This document shows, in pieces, positions 10,092 to 18,278 of a stretch of DNA of 64,000 nt. The notes under the pieces are model-generated. The model did not search any database, was not told the origin of the DNA, and was given only the letters and a program-made list of their open reading frames with translations. Origin of the DNA: Tritrichomonas musculus (Eukaryota; Parabasalia; Tritrichomonadida; Tritrichomonadidae); contig JAPFFF010000028.1 of NCBI GenBank assembly GCA_039105265.1, forward strand, positions 930,001-994,000. Reading direction: 5' to 3'. Position numbers and translations under genes: made by a program. Numbering within the stretch: position 1 is the stretch's first letter; every line of letters starts with the position of its first letter.

Positions 10092-10248
10092 TGAAGTTTT
10101 ATACTTCATAAAGCATCAGTTTTGATATCTTTTAGTACTTTTATAGTTTTTTTATTTCCTTTTTTAATTCTTGCATTTCATTTGTAAAAAGAATCATTTT
10201 TAAAATATCTTACCAAATATAAATTCAAAAAGTTTATTTAAATAGAAT

Positions 10249-10437
10249 GCATTTTTACACCCAAAATAAAAGTTTATTTAATTCAAAAAATCATAAAAAA
10301 CGTTTTTTGGTTTTTATTTGAATGCATTTTGATCGGAAATGATCGAAACGCATTCAAATAAAATCCTTAAAAACCATTGAGGAGAACGTTAAGGTTTTTA
10401 TTTTTATTTTTTATTTTTATTTTGGGTGTAAAATGGC
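10249..10437. mobile_element. Hairpin MITE with ACACCCAAAATAAAA ends
   Basis: The left end reads TTTTACACCCAAAATAAAA and the right end is its inverse (TTTTATTTTGGGTGTAAAA). Inside lies a second palindrome, TTTTATTTGAATGC against GCATTCAAATAAAA, around a GATC core near 10335. The nested symmetry and ~190-bp size fit a foldback MITE. No open frame is present and no target duplication is obvious. Confidence 0.6.
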
Positions 10438-10926
10438 ATGAAAGCGTCTATTAAATATTAATGGCGCAAAATGTCATATTTAAAATATTACTCGAAAAAA
10501 ATGAAGAATTTTTAATGAAAATTTTTGACAACAAAACTTAAAAACCACCAATAAAAACCAGTTTTGGATTTTAAATCTATGGAGGCTATTGTTGACATGT
10601 TTAATGAATTGATAAAATTATAAGCATTTTTAAAGTTTAAAATAAAAGTAAAGCAGAAATGTTTTCCGATAAATTTTTATCTCTTGAAAATATGATATTA
10701 TATCACTTTTTTTAAGATAATTTAACTAGTTAAAATTAAATTTTATCGTCTCAAAAAAAAAGATAAATAGTTTTTTAAATTTGAATTTAAAATAATCGCT
10801 TGATTACGTTCAAATTCACCTTATTTGACCTGTGTCGCCTTTTATGGTTAAATGTAAATATGATGAAATGACCTTTTATGGTTAATTATAAAAAGATCAT
10901 ATTAAAAGATTTCATTATACGTTTTG

Positions 10927-11184
10927 ATGGAAGAAAAACAGCAAGAGAGCTTATCGCTTAATGCAAGATATTATCCTGGACGGGAAGAATTGACAATTTT
11001 ATATAAAAAACTACCTGAATATTTAACATTTCCAGAAAGGCATAATAAGAGAAATCAAATCACATATGAGACTTCAAAATTACTTCATACTTATTCAGAA
11101 AGGTGGATCCATCGATATGTGCGCCTGTGGTTTAATAAACCAAAAACCTTATTAGGTTTAATAAAATTGGATGTTTGTCTTTGA
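10927..11184 (+). CDS. Homeodomain-like DNA-binding fragment
   Basis: The reading frame from the ATG at 10927 encodes about 85 residues. A helix-rich segment ends in ERWIHRYVRLWFNKPK, which resembles the third (recognition) helix of homeodomain-like or HTH proteins. After that the sequence becomes low-quality (TLLGLIKLDVCL) and stops, so the protein looks truncated by the repeat cluster that follows. TCATTATACG about 10 bases before the ATG resembles the trichomonad initiator. It may be a host regulator fragment or the N-terminus of a transposon protein; I cannot tell which. Confidence 0.45.
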   Translation: MEEKQQESLSLNARYYPGREELTILYKKLPEYLTFPERHNKRNQITYETSKLLHTYSERWIHRYVRLWFNKPKTLLGLIKLDVCL

Positions 11185-11204
11185 AAAAAACTATTTTTTG
11201 ATTC

Positions 11205-11380
11205 TCTTCTTTAGGGATTACTTGAGTACGTTGGAGAATTTTAGCTTTGAATTCATCTTTGATTTTCTTTGGATGGCCTGAATTATCTGATAAGGTTTTT
11301 GGTTTATTTTACTTTTGTAAAAAATTGATGATTGTTTTTAGCGGCATGATCATGTTACTCGATATTTGATTTGGTGTGAA

Positions 11381-11383
<3 letters not shown>
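11205..11383 (-). pseudogene. Tc1/mariner-type transposase N-terminus, broken
   Basis: The minus strand reads a helix-turn-helix (FTPNQISSNMIMPLKTIINF), then after one in-frame TAA a second basic segment (SGHPKKIKDEFKAKILQ) with the GRPR-like linker pattern seen between the two DNA-binding subdomains of Tc1/mariner transposases. No catalytic domain follows. It abuts a 55-base T run. This is a scrap of a plain DNA transposon; family assignment is tentative. Confidence 0.5.

Positions 11384-11439
<56 letters not shown>
11383..11439. repeat. Long poly-T tract
   Basis: More than 50 consecutive T, the longest homopolymer in the window. It sits between two transposase remnants of different families, so it marks a junction and may mask assembly problems. 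Confidence 0.85.
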
Positions 11440-11440
<1 letters not shown>

Positions 11441-11584
11441 AATTAGAATCATTTTAAATCGCTCGAGAGTTATAAGAAATAGCTTTGCTATGTTTCATTT
11501 TGAAAATAAAGGCTGTTGTCTAAAATTAGCTGTTTCTATCTGAGGTTAAAAGAATTATACTGGAAGAAAAAAAAAGGAACTAAT

Positions 11585-12057
11585 TTATTTCAGAAATGAT
11601 ATATTCAATGGAGAGTCTTCTGACATACGTATTACTGAAAATGATAAAGTGTATTGTTTTGCTATGCTACCAAAATATTCTAAGTTGCTATTAAGTTTCA
11701 AAGTTATTCTTCCAGTAATAACAATTGATGGATCTTTTCAAAGTTATGTGTATAGAGGATCTCTAATCATTATCATAACAGTTCCAAGCAAAAGAACCAT
11801 GTGAAAACACCGATTTAATCAAAAATGTAAACGAAAAAATTGAAACAATCATTTCTGATGAGGGAAAAGCATTGAAGGTTTTGATGGAAGATATTTTCCC
11901 TCATACTATGCATAAGCATTGCCCATTGAACATATCCAAAGACATCGGCAATCATGAAATAAGAAGTATTTTCTGGCATCTATTCAGAGCAGATTATCCT
12001 CTTATTTTTCAAAGTCTTATGTGTAGAATACTTTTATCTTTTCCTAGGAGAAGATGA
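11585..12057 (+). pseudogene. Mutator-like (MULE) transposase remnant
   Basis: Two adjoining pieces match the MULE DDE core. The first has LPVITIDGSFQSYVYRG, the context of the first catalytic Asp (LDGTF in the family). The second has ISDEGKALKVLMEDIFPHTM followed by HKHCPLNISKDI, the second catalytic Asp (SDRGKA..) and its C/H motif. A stop and a frame change separate the pieces and much intervening sequence is missing, so this is a dead copy. It differs in position and strand from the MULE at 40319. Confidence 0.7.
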
Positions 12058-12221
12058 TTTCTTCAAAATGTTAAGGATCATCCCATTCGATGATAGATAA
12101 GGACAGCCTAATTATTGTTTAAGTGGAATACTTGGAATCTTTTCTTAAATATTTAGTTTTAAAGTTATTTAAACATTCATTATTTTGAGTGTGAATATTT
12201 GGATTAATTTTTTTATCGTAA

Positions 12222-12226
<5 letters not shown>

Positions 12227-12257
<31 letters not shown>
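12227..12257. repeat. Poly-T tract
   Basis: About 30 T in a row, between the MULE remnant and a minus-strand decayed coding block. Confidence 0.75.
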
Positions 12258-12261
<4 letters not shown>

Positions 12262-12269
12262 GTTCCCTT

Positions 12270-12660
12270 CATTTATCAACAAAGATCATTTATTTTTGGT
12301 TCTAATTCCTTCTTTATGGTTTTAAAGGGAATTCCTTTATGTTTTCAATATAATGATTGAGAATATTATTGTAATGCTTTTTTCTTTAGTTAATTCTTTA
12401 TCTCTGAATATTATTTTGAAATAACGGCCTATGTACTCAATTAAACCTTTGAAAGGTTTTCCATTATTTTTGATAAAAATTTCTAAGTTTTTTTTCATTG
12501 TTATAAATCAAGCCAATCCATGACGCCTGTGATCCTAGACACCATCTAAATATACAAATGTATCTTTTCCAATATTATCAGCATGCTTTTGAACTGTATC
12601 ATGAGTCAATTGAGTTATTTTTTGAGTAATTTGATCTTGATATTAATAAAAAACTTTTTC
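12270..12660 (-). pseudogene. Decayed transposase-like coding block
   Basis: The minus strand gives coherent protein-like stretches such as QDQITQKITQLTHDTVQKH, NNGKPFKGLIEYIGRYFK and FRDKELTKEKS, interrupted by stops. One segment reads YLDGV followed by DHRRHGLA, reminiscent of a catalytic Asp region of a DDE enzyme, but I cannot name the family. The block is flanked by a poly-T tract and AT-rich DNA. Confidence 0.35.
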
Positions 12661-13099
12661 GAAAAAAATAATAATAAGTTTCAATTAATGTTTAAAATTT
12701 TTGAATTTGAGAAAAAGCCATTTTACGAATTAATGCCATTGTAACAAATTTTACGATATATCCTTGATTTAAAAATTATAGGTTTTACTATTTTTATAGC
12801 TATACTTTTTTTTGAAGTTTAAGAATTTTCTAGAAACGGCTTCGGTGTCGGGGTGCTTCTATGAGAGGAAAATGATGAAACTTGAATTTTTTTTTTTCTC
12901 CTTCCCTCCATTTTTTTATACGACTATGCATTATCATTATACTCATATTGAGTAAAATGCCATTGTTTCATACTTCAAACGTTTCCTTTTACATGTGTTT
13001 CATCTCTGTACAATCATTTTGCAGTTGATATGAATATGCACAAAAATTACATTTGCTCAAAAAAAATATGCGAAATTTTTAATTGAATCTTATAGTGAA

Positions 13100-13600
13100 A
13101 TATTTAATACAGATAGCTCTCGGCAGCTTTGAAAGATCGGTAGCAACCTGGACAATCTTTTTCACAATCGAAGCCACGTAAACGATAAAAATGATCAAAA
13201 TTCCTGAAAGAATCTGAATGCAACTTTAAATTTTCAGCGAAACGAGAACAATCGAATCTTTGTCAACCAAACACATATTATGATCAAACTCTGATTCGAT
13301 GAAATTGGTGTTCAAACAGATTCCGAATTCACCACCCCATAAAGCTCTTCCATTTCAAAAAATGTTTCGGAATAATACATGCTAAACCAAGTCCTGAAAC
13401 TTTTAAGGGTGTAAATTTGTCCTTGTCACAAAGTGGGAAATTGGATAATCTGATGCGAATATGTTTATAATTTTTCTGAGTTTTTGTCATCTTTACCAAG
13501 AAAATGCGAATTTCAGAAAAAAGTAAATTGAAAATCTCCAAAACAATTTTATTTACCAAACGATTGTTGATATCACTCCAAATAATTATGTTGAGGACAA
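13100..13600 (-). pseudogene. Decayed host-like coding sequence
   Basis: Several minus-strand stretches look like real protein in shifting frames: IRIRLSNFPLCDKDKFTPLK, GICLNTNFIESEFDHNMCLV and FDCEKDCPGCYRSF. Base composition is less AT-rich than the neighbourhood, as in other coding segments here. A similar coherent minus-strand block lies near 14710-14930 (WIELKDKEGRPFPTYFS). The 13602-14405 gene on the other strand lies between the two, so an older minus-strand gene may have been split. No function is recognised. Confidence 0.35.
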
Positions 13601-13601
13601 A

Positions 13602-14405
13602 ATGCGCCGCATTCGTGAAGTCAAACAAAATAAAAAATATAAGAATTGTGAGATAGGTAAAACTTTATCAAACATAAGAAGAGAAAAAGTTCATCAATTA
13701 AGTTCTGATAACTGTTTGAATCAATGTGTATCAAATGAAAATGGAACGATAAATGTTTTAACTGCTCATGATCACTTCTCAAAAGTCATTTTAACCAATT
13801 TAGACTATAATCGAAAAAGACTACCTCGAGGAAGAAGATATCCTAATGATGTAATAGATTTTTTCTTTTTGATTAAGTTTGGTCCTAATTCTTATAATCA
13901 TTTGAGATGGATTTATCCAATTCCATCCATTCAAACTTTATACAAGCGTAAAAGAAATTGTATTAAAGAAATAAATAATCAAATTATAGATAAAGGAAAT
14001 TCAAATAAAATCATAAATTCTTGTTTAGGATATACAAATAGTAAAATTCCAGTTATACTTAGCATGGATGCAATAGAAATCGCGCTTTTTCAAAAAGTGG
14101 ATTCTAAAATAAAGAATATATTTATTTTATTTATGATTCCATTAAATATTTTTATGAAACCTTTTGTTATAAAGGCATTACCTCATGAAACAGGAAAAGC
14201 AAATAAAAAAACGGTTGCAATGCTGAATGGAATTATTAAGGAATTATTTAACGATGAATTACCTATTTCTTTACAGTACAAAGCTGTCGATGGAGACCCC
14301 GGTTATAATAAAGAATTTGATTTTGAATTTACCTTTTTATTTGAATATTTTTCAAAACATGAAATTGAGGGGCTCTTTCAATTAACTGATATTTGTGAAT
14401 GGTAA
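13602..14405 (+). CDS. Putative P-element/THAP9-like transposase fragment
   Basis: The 267-residue frame has the P-element-like signature in order. First comes RYPNDVIDFFFLIKFGPNSY followed by NHLRWIYPIPSIQTLYKR (compare the 'SpkaYryvrk..lPhp..' block). Next is a possible catalytic Asp context, PVILSMDAIEIALF, and finally a second acidic motif, YKAVDGDPGYN. The later GTP-binding and C-terminal domains are absent, because the frame closes at TGGTAATAG near 14405. With only the RNase-H-like half present it is probably inactive or partly captured. An alternative is a trichomonad-specific DDE family. There is no terminal inverted repeat that I can pair around it. Confidence 0.45.
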   Translation: MRRIREVKQNKKYKNCEIGKTLSNIRREKVHQLSSDNCLNQCVSNENGTINVLTAHDHFSKVILTNLDYNRKRLPRGRRYPNDVIDFFFLIKFGPNSYNHLRWIYPIPSIQTLYKRKRNCIKEINNQIIDKGNSNKIINSCLGYTNSKIPVILSMDAIEIALFQKVDSKIKNIFILFMIPLNIFMKPFVIKALPHETGKANKKTVAMLNGIIKELFNDELPISLQYKAVDGDPGYNKEFDFEFTFLFEYFSKHEIEGLFQLTDICEW

Positions 14406-15055
14406 TAGTGTAAATACCATGTTAATATTAAATGAGCTTAAGTAGAAGACAACGACATTAAAACAAAAGTGAACTAAAAAAATAAAAGTGAAATGAAAAA
14501 TTAATTGAAATTGTTTTTTCGAATGAACTTTTTCATTAGTTCATCAGTAATCTTCAGTAATTTATCAATTTCAGTGTTGAAATCTTTTTCATTTTTGATT
14601 TTTTTTTGTTATAAAACTCTTCCCAATCATGGACAACAATCGATAGCAGCCTGAATGCAAATGCAATATAAAATCACGCCAACTCGCTTTTGAACTTGTC
14701 AACTTTTAAATGCGATGCTTCAAGTTGGTCAAGCAAAACTCAAAAAGAATCGACAGATTGTGCGTAGAATCGTTAAAGCAGAAACCAACAGCACGGTTAT
14801 TCTTTGAGAAAAAAGATACTGAAATATGTTGGAAAGGGACGACCTTCCTTGTCTTTCAATTCAATCCATTGGGCTTCCTTAATATTCACAATTTATTTTT
14901 TCTATTTTTAATCAAGAAATTTCCAAAAAAAATGCCACTTTCAAAACCTTTGAATATTTTAAATTTTTTGACTTTAAAGTCAAAAAATAATTTCATTCAA
15001 AAAGTTTAAATAAAATTTAAATAAAATTTAATGTAATAAACTCTTCATATTCCAG
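14406..15055. other. Spacer with decayed minus-strand coding trace
   Basis: No intact gene. The minus strand between about 14710 and 14930 reads WIELKDKEGRPFPTYFS and NDSTHNLSILFEFCLTN, a possible continuation of the decayed sequence at 13100-13600. The 60 bases before 15056 are AT-rich and contain CTCTTCATATTCC, a poor match to the initiator. Confidence 0.35.
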
Positions 15056-15787
15056 ATGATTAAACATCAAGAAGGTCCACATAAAACACCCGAATATATA
15101 GAACTTCTTTCCTTAGAAGATAAGAATCTATATGATGAACTACAAAAAAAAGTTGGTTCCCCAAATTTCAGATATAATCGAAATCGCCGTTTATCAACAA
15201 TAAACGATATTTTTGAGCAAATAAGAAAATTTTGTGAAAAAGAAGAAGAGGATAAATGGAAAAGATATTTAGTTTGTGGCATTTGCTGGTTTGAAGATTA
15301 TATTTCAATCAACACCCGACAATTACGACTTTTAATTAGCAAAAGCAAATCAGCTATAAACGGAGCACTTGCCAAAATGGGCTATGAAACTGTCACTGCT
15401 AAAGGAGAAAGAGCTTCAATGCTCATTGAAGCAATTCCATATTTATTTGGTCACTTCACTGAATATAGAAAATGGTCGATTCGAAAGAAAAATCCATCAA
15501 AAGATGAAATTTCCCTAGTCAAAAAAAGTAGAAGGATAAAAAGAAAGGAGGAAGAAAATGAATGTTGCTGCCAAGTTGAGAAAAAGGAAGAAAAAATCGA
15601 GGAATTATTTGATATCTTTAATTCGGAAGATGATTGCGGAAAAATTAACTATGAAGATGAATTTTATTTTAACATGGAATGTGAAGACTCAATTTTTGAC
15701 ATTGGAATGGAATTTAAAGAAGATTATAAAATGATCTTTAATTCCAGCAGCCAATTCAAAAACGAAGAAACATCAAAAGTCTTTTAA
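15056..15787 (+). CDS. Initiator-binding-domain (IBP39-type) protein
   Basis: Residues 1-130 match the trichomonad initiator-binding domain (IBD, a winged helix). The conserved blocks in order are FRYNRNRRLSTINDIFEQI, WKRYLVCGICWF, INTRQLRLLISKSKSAINGA and LAKMGYE. In T. vaginalis the IBD of IBP39 binds the initiator element of almost all protein-coding genes, and related IBD proteins are numerous. After it come a basic patch (KKSRRIKRKEEE), a Cys cluster (ECCCQ) and an acidic tail with hydrophobic spots, which could contact the transcription machinery. At 243 residues it is shorter than IBP39 and lacks its long C-terminal domain. The frame is intact and lies amid transposon debris. Likely nuclear. 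Confidence 0.85.
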   Translation: MIKHQEGPHKTPEYIELLSLEDKNLYDELQKKVGSPNFRYNRNRRLSTINDIFEQIRKFCEKEEEDKWKRYLVCGICWFEDYISINTRQLRLLISKSKSAINGALAKMGYETVTAKGERASMLIEAIPYLFGHFTEYRKWSIRKKNPSKDEISLVKKSRRIKRKEEENECCCQVEKKEEKIEELFDIFNSEDDCGKINYEDEFYFNMECEDSIFDIGMEFKEDYKMIFNSSSQFKNEETSKVF

Positions 15788-15863
15788 TTTAATTATTTTG
15801 CATAATTATTTTACAGATTGTTGATAAAAACTTTTTGATATGTGTAAAATGCTGGTAAAATAT

Positions 15864-15899
<36 letters not shown>

Positions 15900-15965
15900 T
15901 AATAATTCAGCATTTCTTTCGAATGTTTGATCAAAAGATTGAAATTTCTTTTCCTTTAGTTACCA
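15788..15965. repeat. Spacer with poly-T tract
   Basis: The 3' flank of the IBD gene contains more than 30 T near 15866-15898 and otherwise shows no coding sequence. Confidence 0.6.
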
Positions 15966-16185
15966 AATGTAAGCGACTGGTCTAAGTTTGTAACAAGATT
16001 GACGAACATCAGATTCATAATATCAAATAAAATCATGATTACTAACTCCCATTTGATAATAATCATTATCATAGACTTCAAATCGAAGTGGTTGAACATA
16101 ATTTCATACATAAAATATGTCTTGAAAGATTTAACAAAATTTGAATTTTGATTGCATAATATTACTTCAGTGCTTTCTGGTTCAA
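15966..16185 (-). pseudogene. Copine-like C2-domain pseudogene fragment
   Basis: The minus strand reads NSNFVKSFKTYFMYE, then in a shifted frame QPLRFEVYDNDYYQMGVSNH followed by DFI. This is the copine first-C2 pattern ('NP.F...F...Y.FE..Q.LRF.VYD.D....SNHDFIG'). A frame change separates the two parts and stops interrupt the rest, so it is a decayed piece of a calcium-dependent membrane-binding protein gene. The upstream part up to about 16420 gives only weak traces. Confidence 0.6.
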
Positions 16186-16646
16186 CATATTTGCACTGTT
16201 TTCAACTATTGAATATTCGGATTTTAGTCAATGCAGTTCATAATTCTATTAATAAGCAATGCTTTCAGTGGTTGCAAATCATTAGCCATCAATAGTATTG
16301 ATGTTAACAGAAATACAAATTTGCAATTCAATGTCTGTTTGTCATTAAAAGAATAAGCATTGAAAAAAAATAATAATAGAGATGAAAAGAAAATATATAA
16401 AAACATGAAAGATATCAATAAAATCTTTTATGAAGGTTTTGGTATTGATGTTTCTTAATTAAATTTTTAGCTGGTTTTTCTGATGGAAAAGATGAATATC
16501 TGATTTGTTAAAGGAGAAATTTTTATAAGAAGCATCATGCAAAAAGTGATTATTGTTTCATATAATTTATTTTAAATAAAGATATCGCAAAAAGTATACA
16601 ATAAAATATTTTTTTTAAAAAAAAAAAAAAAAACATCAAAAACATG
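16186..16646. other. AT-rich spacer
   Basis: Apart from possible faint continuation of the copine-like pseudogene I see no gene. The tRNA terminator (T run on the minus strand) lies at about 16611-16634. Confidence 0.45.
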
Positions 16647-16727
16647 GTACCTGTGGGGTTCGAACCCACGCTCCTCGCGGAATTGGGGCTTAAATCCAAC
16701 GCTTTAGACCACTCGGCCAAAGTACCT
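16647..16727 (-). tRNA. tRNA-Leu (UAA)
   Basis: The minus strand folds as an 81-nt type II tRNA. The acceptor GGTACTT pairs with AGGTACC, the D arm is GGCCGAGTGGTCTAAAGC, the anticodon loop reads ATTTAAG giving UAA, there is a long variable arm, and the T arm is TGGGTTCGAACCCCA. All features fit leucine. No intron is present. A run of T follows on the minus strand for polymerase III termination. Codon UUA is expected to be used heavily in so AT-rich a genome. Confidence 0.95.
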
Positions 16728-17194
16728 TCATATATTTTGTAATTTAAAACATAAATATTTTTTATATGTATGCGTATTACAATATTAATAAATTTTGATT
16801 TCAGCTGTTTTTTCATCTTAATACTCTATCAGATCTTTGGAAAAAAAGTGGTTATCATCCACAGAAATGAATGATTAAATACGAAAAGAGACGATGATTG
16901 CATTACTGTCCTTGATGAAGTTAATAAAATTCACATATTCGACATCCAATCGAATCTTTATCCTAAAGAATTCATCTGGTATCTCCTCATTCACCTAAAA
17001 TGAAGAAATTCTTACAATCAAATTGTTATATCCTATTTTCCTCACTTGAATATTTTGATACAGCAAATTAATTTATTAACGTATTGCATATATTAAAATG
17101 TCTTCCATATAAAACTAGCCATGAATAGTGAAAGTCAGTCTACATTCGTTTGTAAAAAAAAAAAAAAAAAAAAAATTACAAAAGTGATAGAAAT
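16728..17194. other. AT-rich intergenic region
   Basis: No gene is visible. An A run of about 22 bases lies at 17154-17175, just beyond the 3' end of the rhomboid gene. Confidence 0.5.
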
Positions 17195-17899
17195 TTATAA
17201 AACAGAACAAATATTTCTTTTGATTGTATCAATTAATTCATCCGTGTCAATATATTTTTCTTTAATTTCTTCTTTCAAATTTTGGAACCATTCTAAACTG
17301 TCTTCATGGCTCTGGCAGTAACTGTCTAAATAAAAGAAAACAATAAACGGGAGAGTAATTATAAAAAGTGGATTTAAATACCAGTCAAATAAGTGCCATC
17401 TTAATGCAAATCCGATAAAAACACCAGAAAGATGAGCAATGACTGACGATGAAGGCCTAATAATTTTCATTAATAAGACTTCAACAAAAGGGCGTAATGA
17501 AAACATTGAATCTGAAAACAAAAGAGTAGAATAAGTAGATAGACCACATAAAACCAAAGAGTAACCAACAAGCAATATATTTTTTGATGGGAAGTATTTT
17601 TTGCAAATAAAAGAGAATAGTATTGGTCCTAAAACAACAAGAAGAGTAATATATTTGAGAAAAGTGATTGATCCAATGCAATCTTCGAGAGAACCGATGC
17701 TTAATGTTGAGATTACATTAGAGATAATATGATAAAGTTCATAATGTGAAAAACTTGATGTGATTCCACGCCAATATTGACCACTGTTTAAAAATGATTT
17801 AGGTGAGAGGGCAACATTTTCAATTGCCACTTTGTTATGTTTCAAATAATAAAACATATATACGTTAAAAAGAGCAATCATGAATGATATAAATGCCAT
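17195..17899 (-). CDS. Rhomboid-family intramembrane protease
   Basis: The 234-residue protein has about six membrane helices. It shows rhomboid landmarks in order: QYWRGITSSFSH (WR in loop 1, residues 43-44), HIISN (H57..N61), the Ser motif GYSLVL (S114, in place of the usual GxSG), and AHLSGVFIGF with the catalytic His at 156. Both Ser and His of the dyad are present, so activity is plausible. The spacing and the hydrophilic C-terminal tail resemble RHBDD/UBAC2-type ER rhomboids. The tail (residues 205-234) is charged and may bind a partner. It probably acts in the ER or Golgi membrane. It stands alone on the minus strand, divergent from the USP gene. Confidence 0.8.
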   Translation of the reverse strand: MAFISFMIALFNVYMFYYLKHNKVAIENVALSPKSFLNSGQYWRGITSSFSHYELYHIISNVISTLSIGSLEDCIGSITFLKYITLLVVLGPILFSFICKKYFPSKNILLVGYSLVLCGLSTYSTLLFSDSMFSLRPFVEVLLMKIIRPSSSVIAHLSGVFIGFALRWHLFDWYLNPLFIITLPFIVFFYLDSYCQSHEDSLEWFQNLKEEIKEKYIDTDELIDTIKRNICSVL

Positions 17900-18278
17900 T
17901 TTAGTGTTGATATACTTTTTTGTCTTTGCTTTGATTAAAAATGATGTGATTAATCATCAAGGAAGAAATTGCTTTATAAATTTTAAAAATTTATAAAATT
18001 TTTAAAAATAAACCTATGAAAAGTAATATAAAATTTTAAACTTTTTATTAACTTTATGACCAATTTAACGTTCTATTTAATATCTAATTGCTTTAAAAAT
18101 AATTCCGTTGTGTAATGATGAACTTTTTGTTTATAAGTTCAATGCTTGCTAGGATTGGCTTTTTGAGTTCTCCTATTTATTGATTTGTTTTTTTATTCAT
18201 TGAATTAGATGAATAAATAAAATTTTTATACAATTTTTTGAATTTAATATAATCGTTTTTTTGTGAATTATACATTGA
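17900..18278. promoter_or_regulatory. Divergent intergenic region between rhomboid and USP genes
   Basis: These 380 bases separate two divergent genes and must hold both promoters. TCATTGAATTAGATG near 18198-18212 on the plus strand and TCA-type motifs near the USP ATG are loose initiator matches. No other element is seen. Confidence 0.35.
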
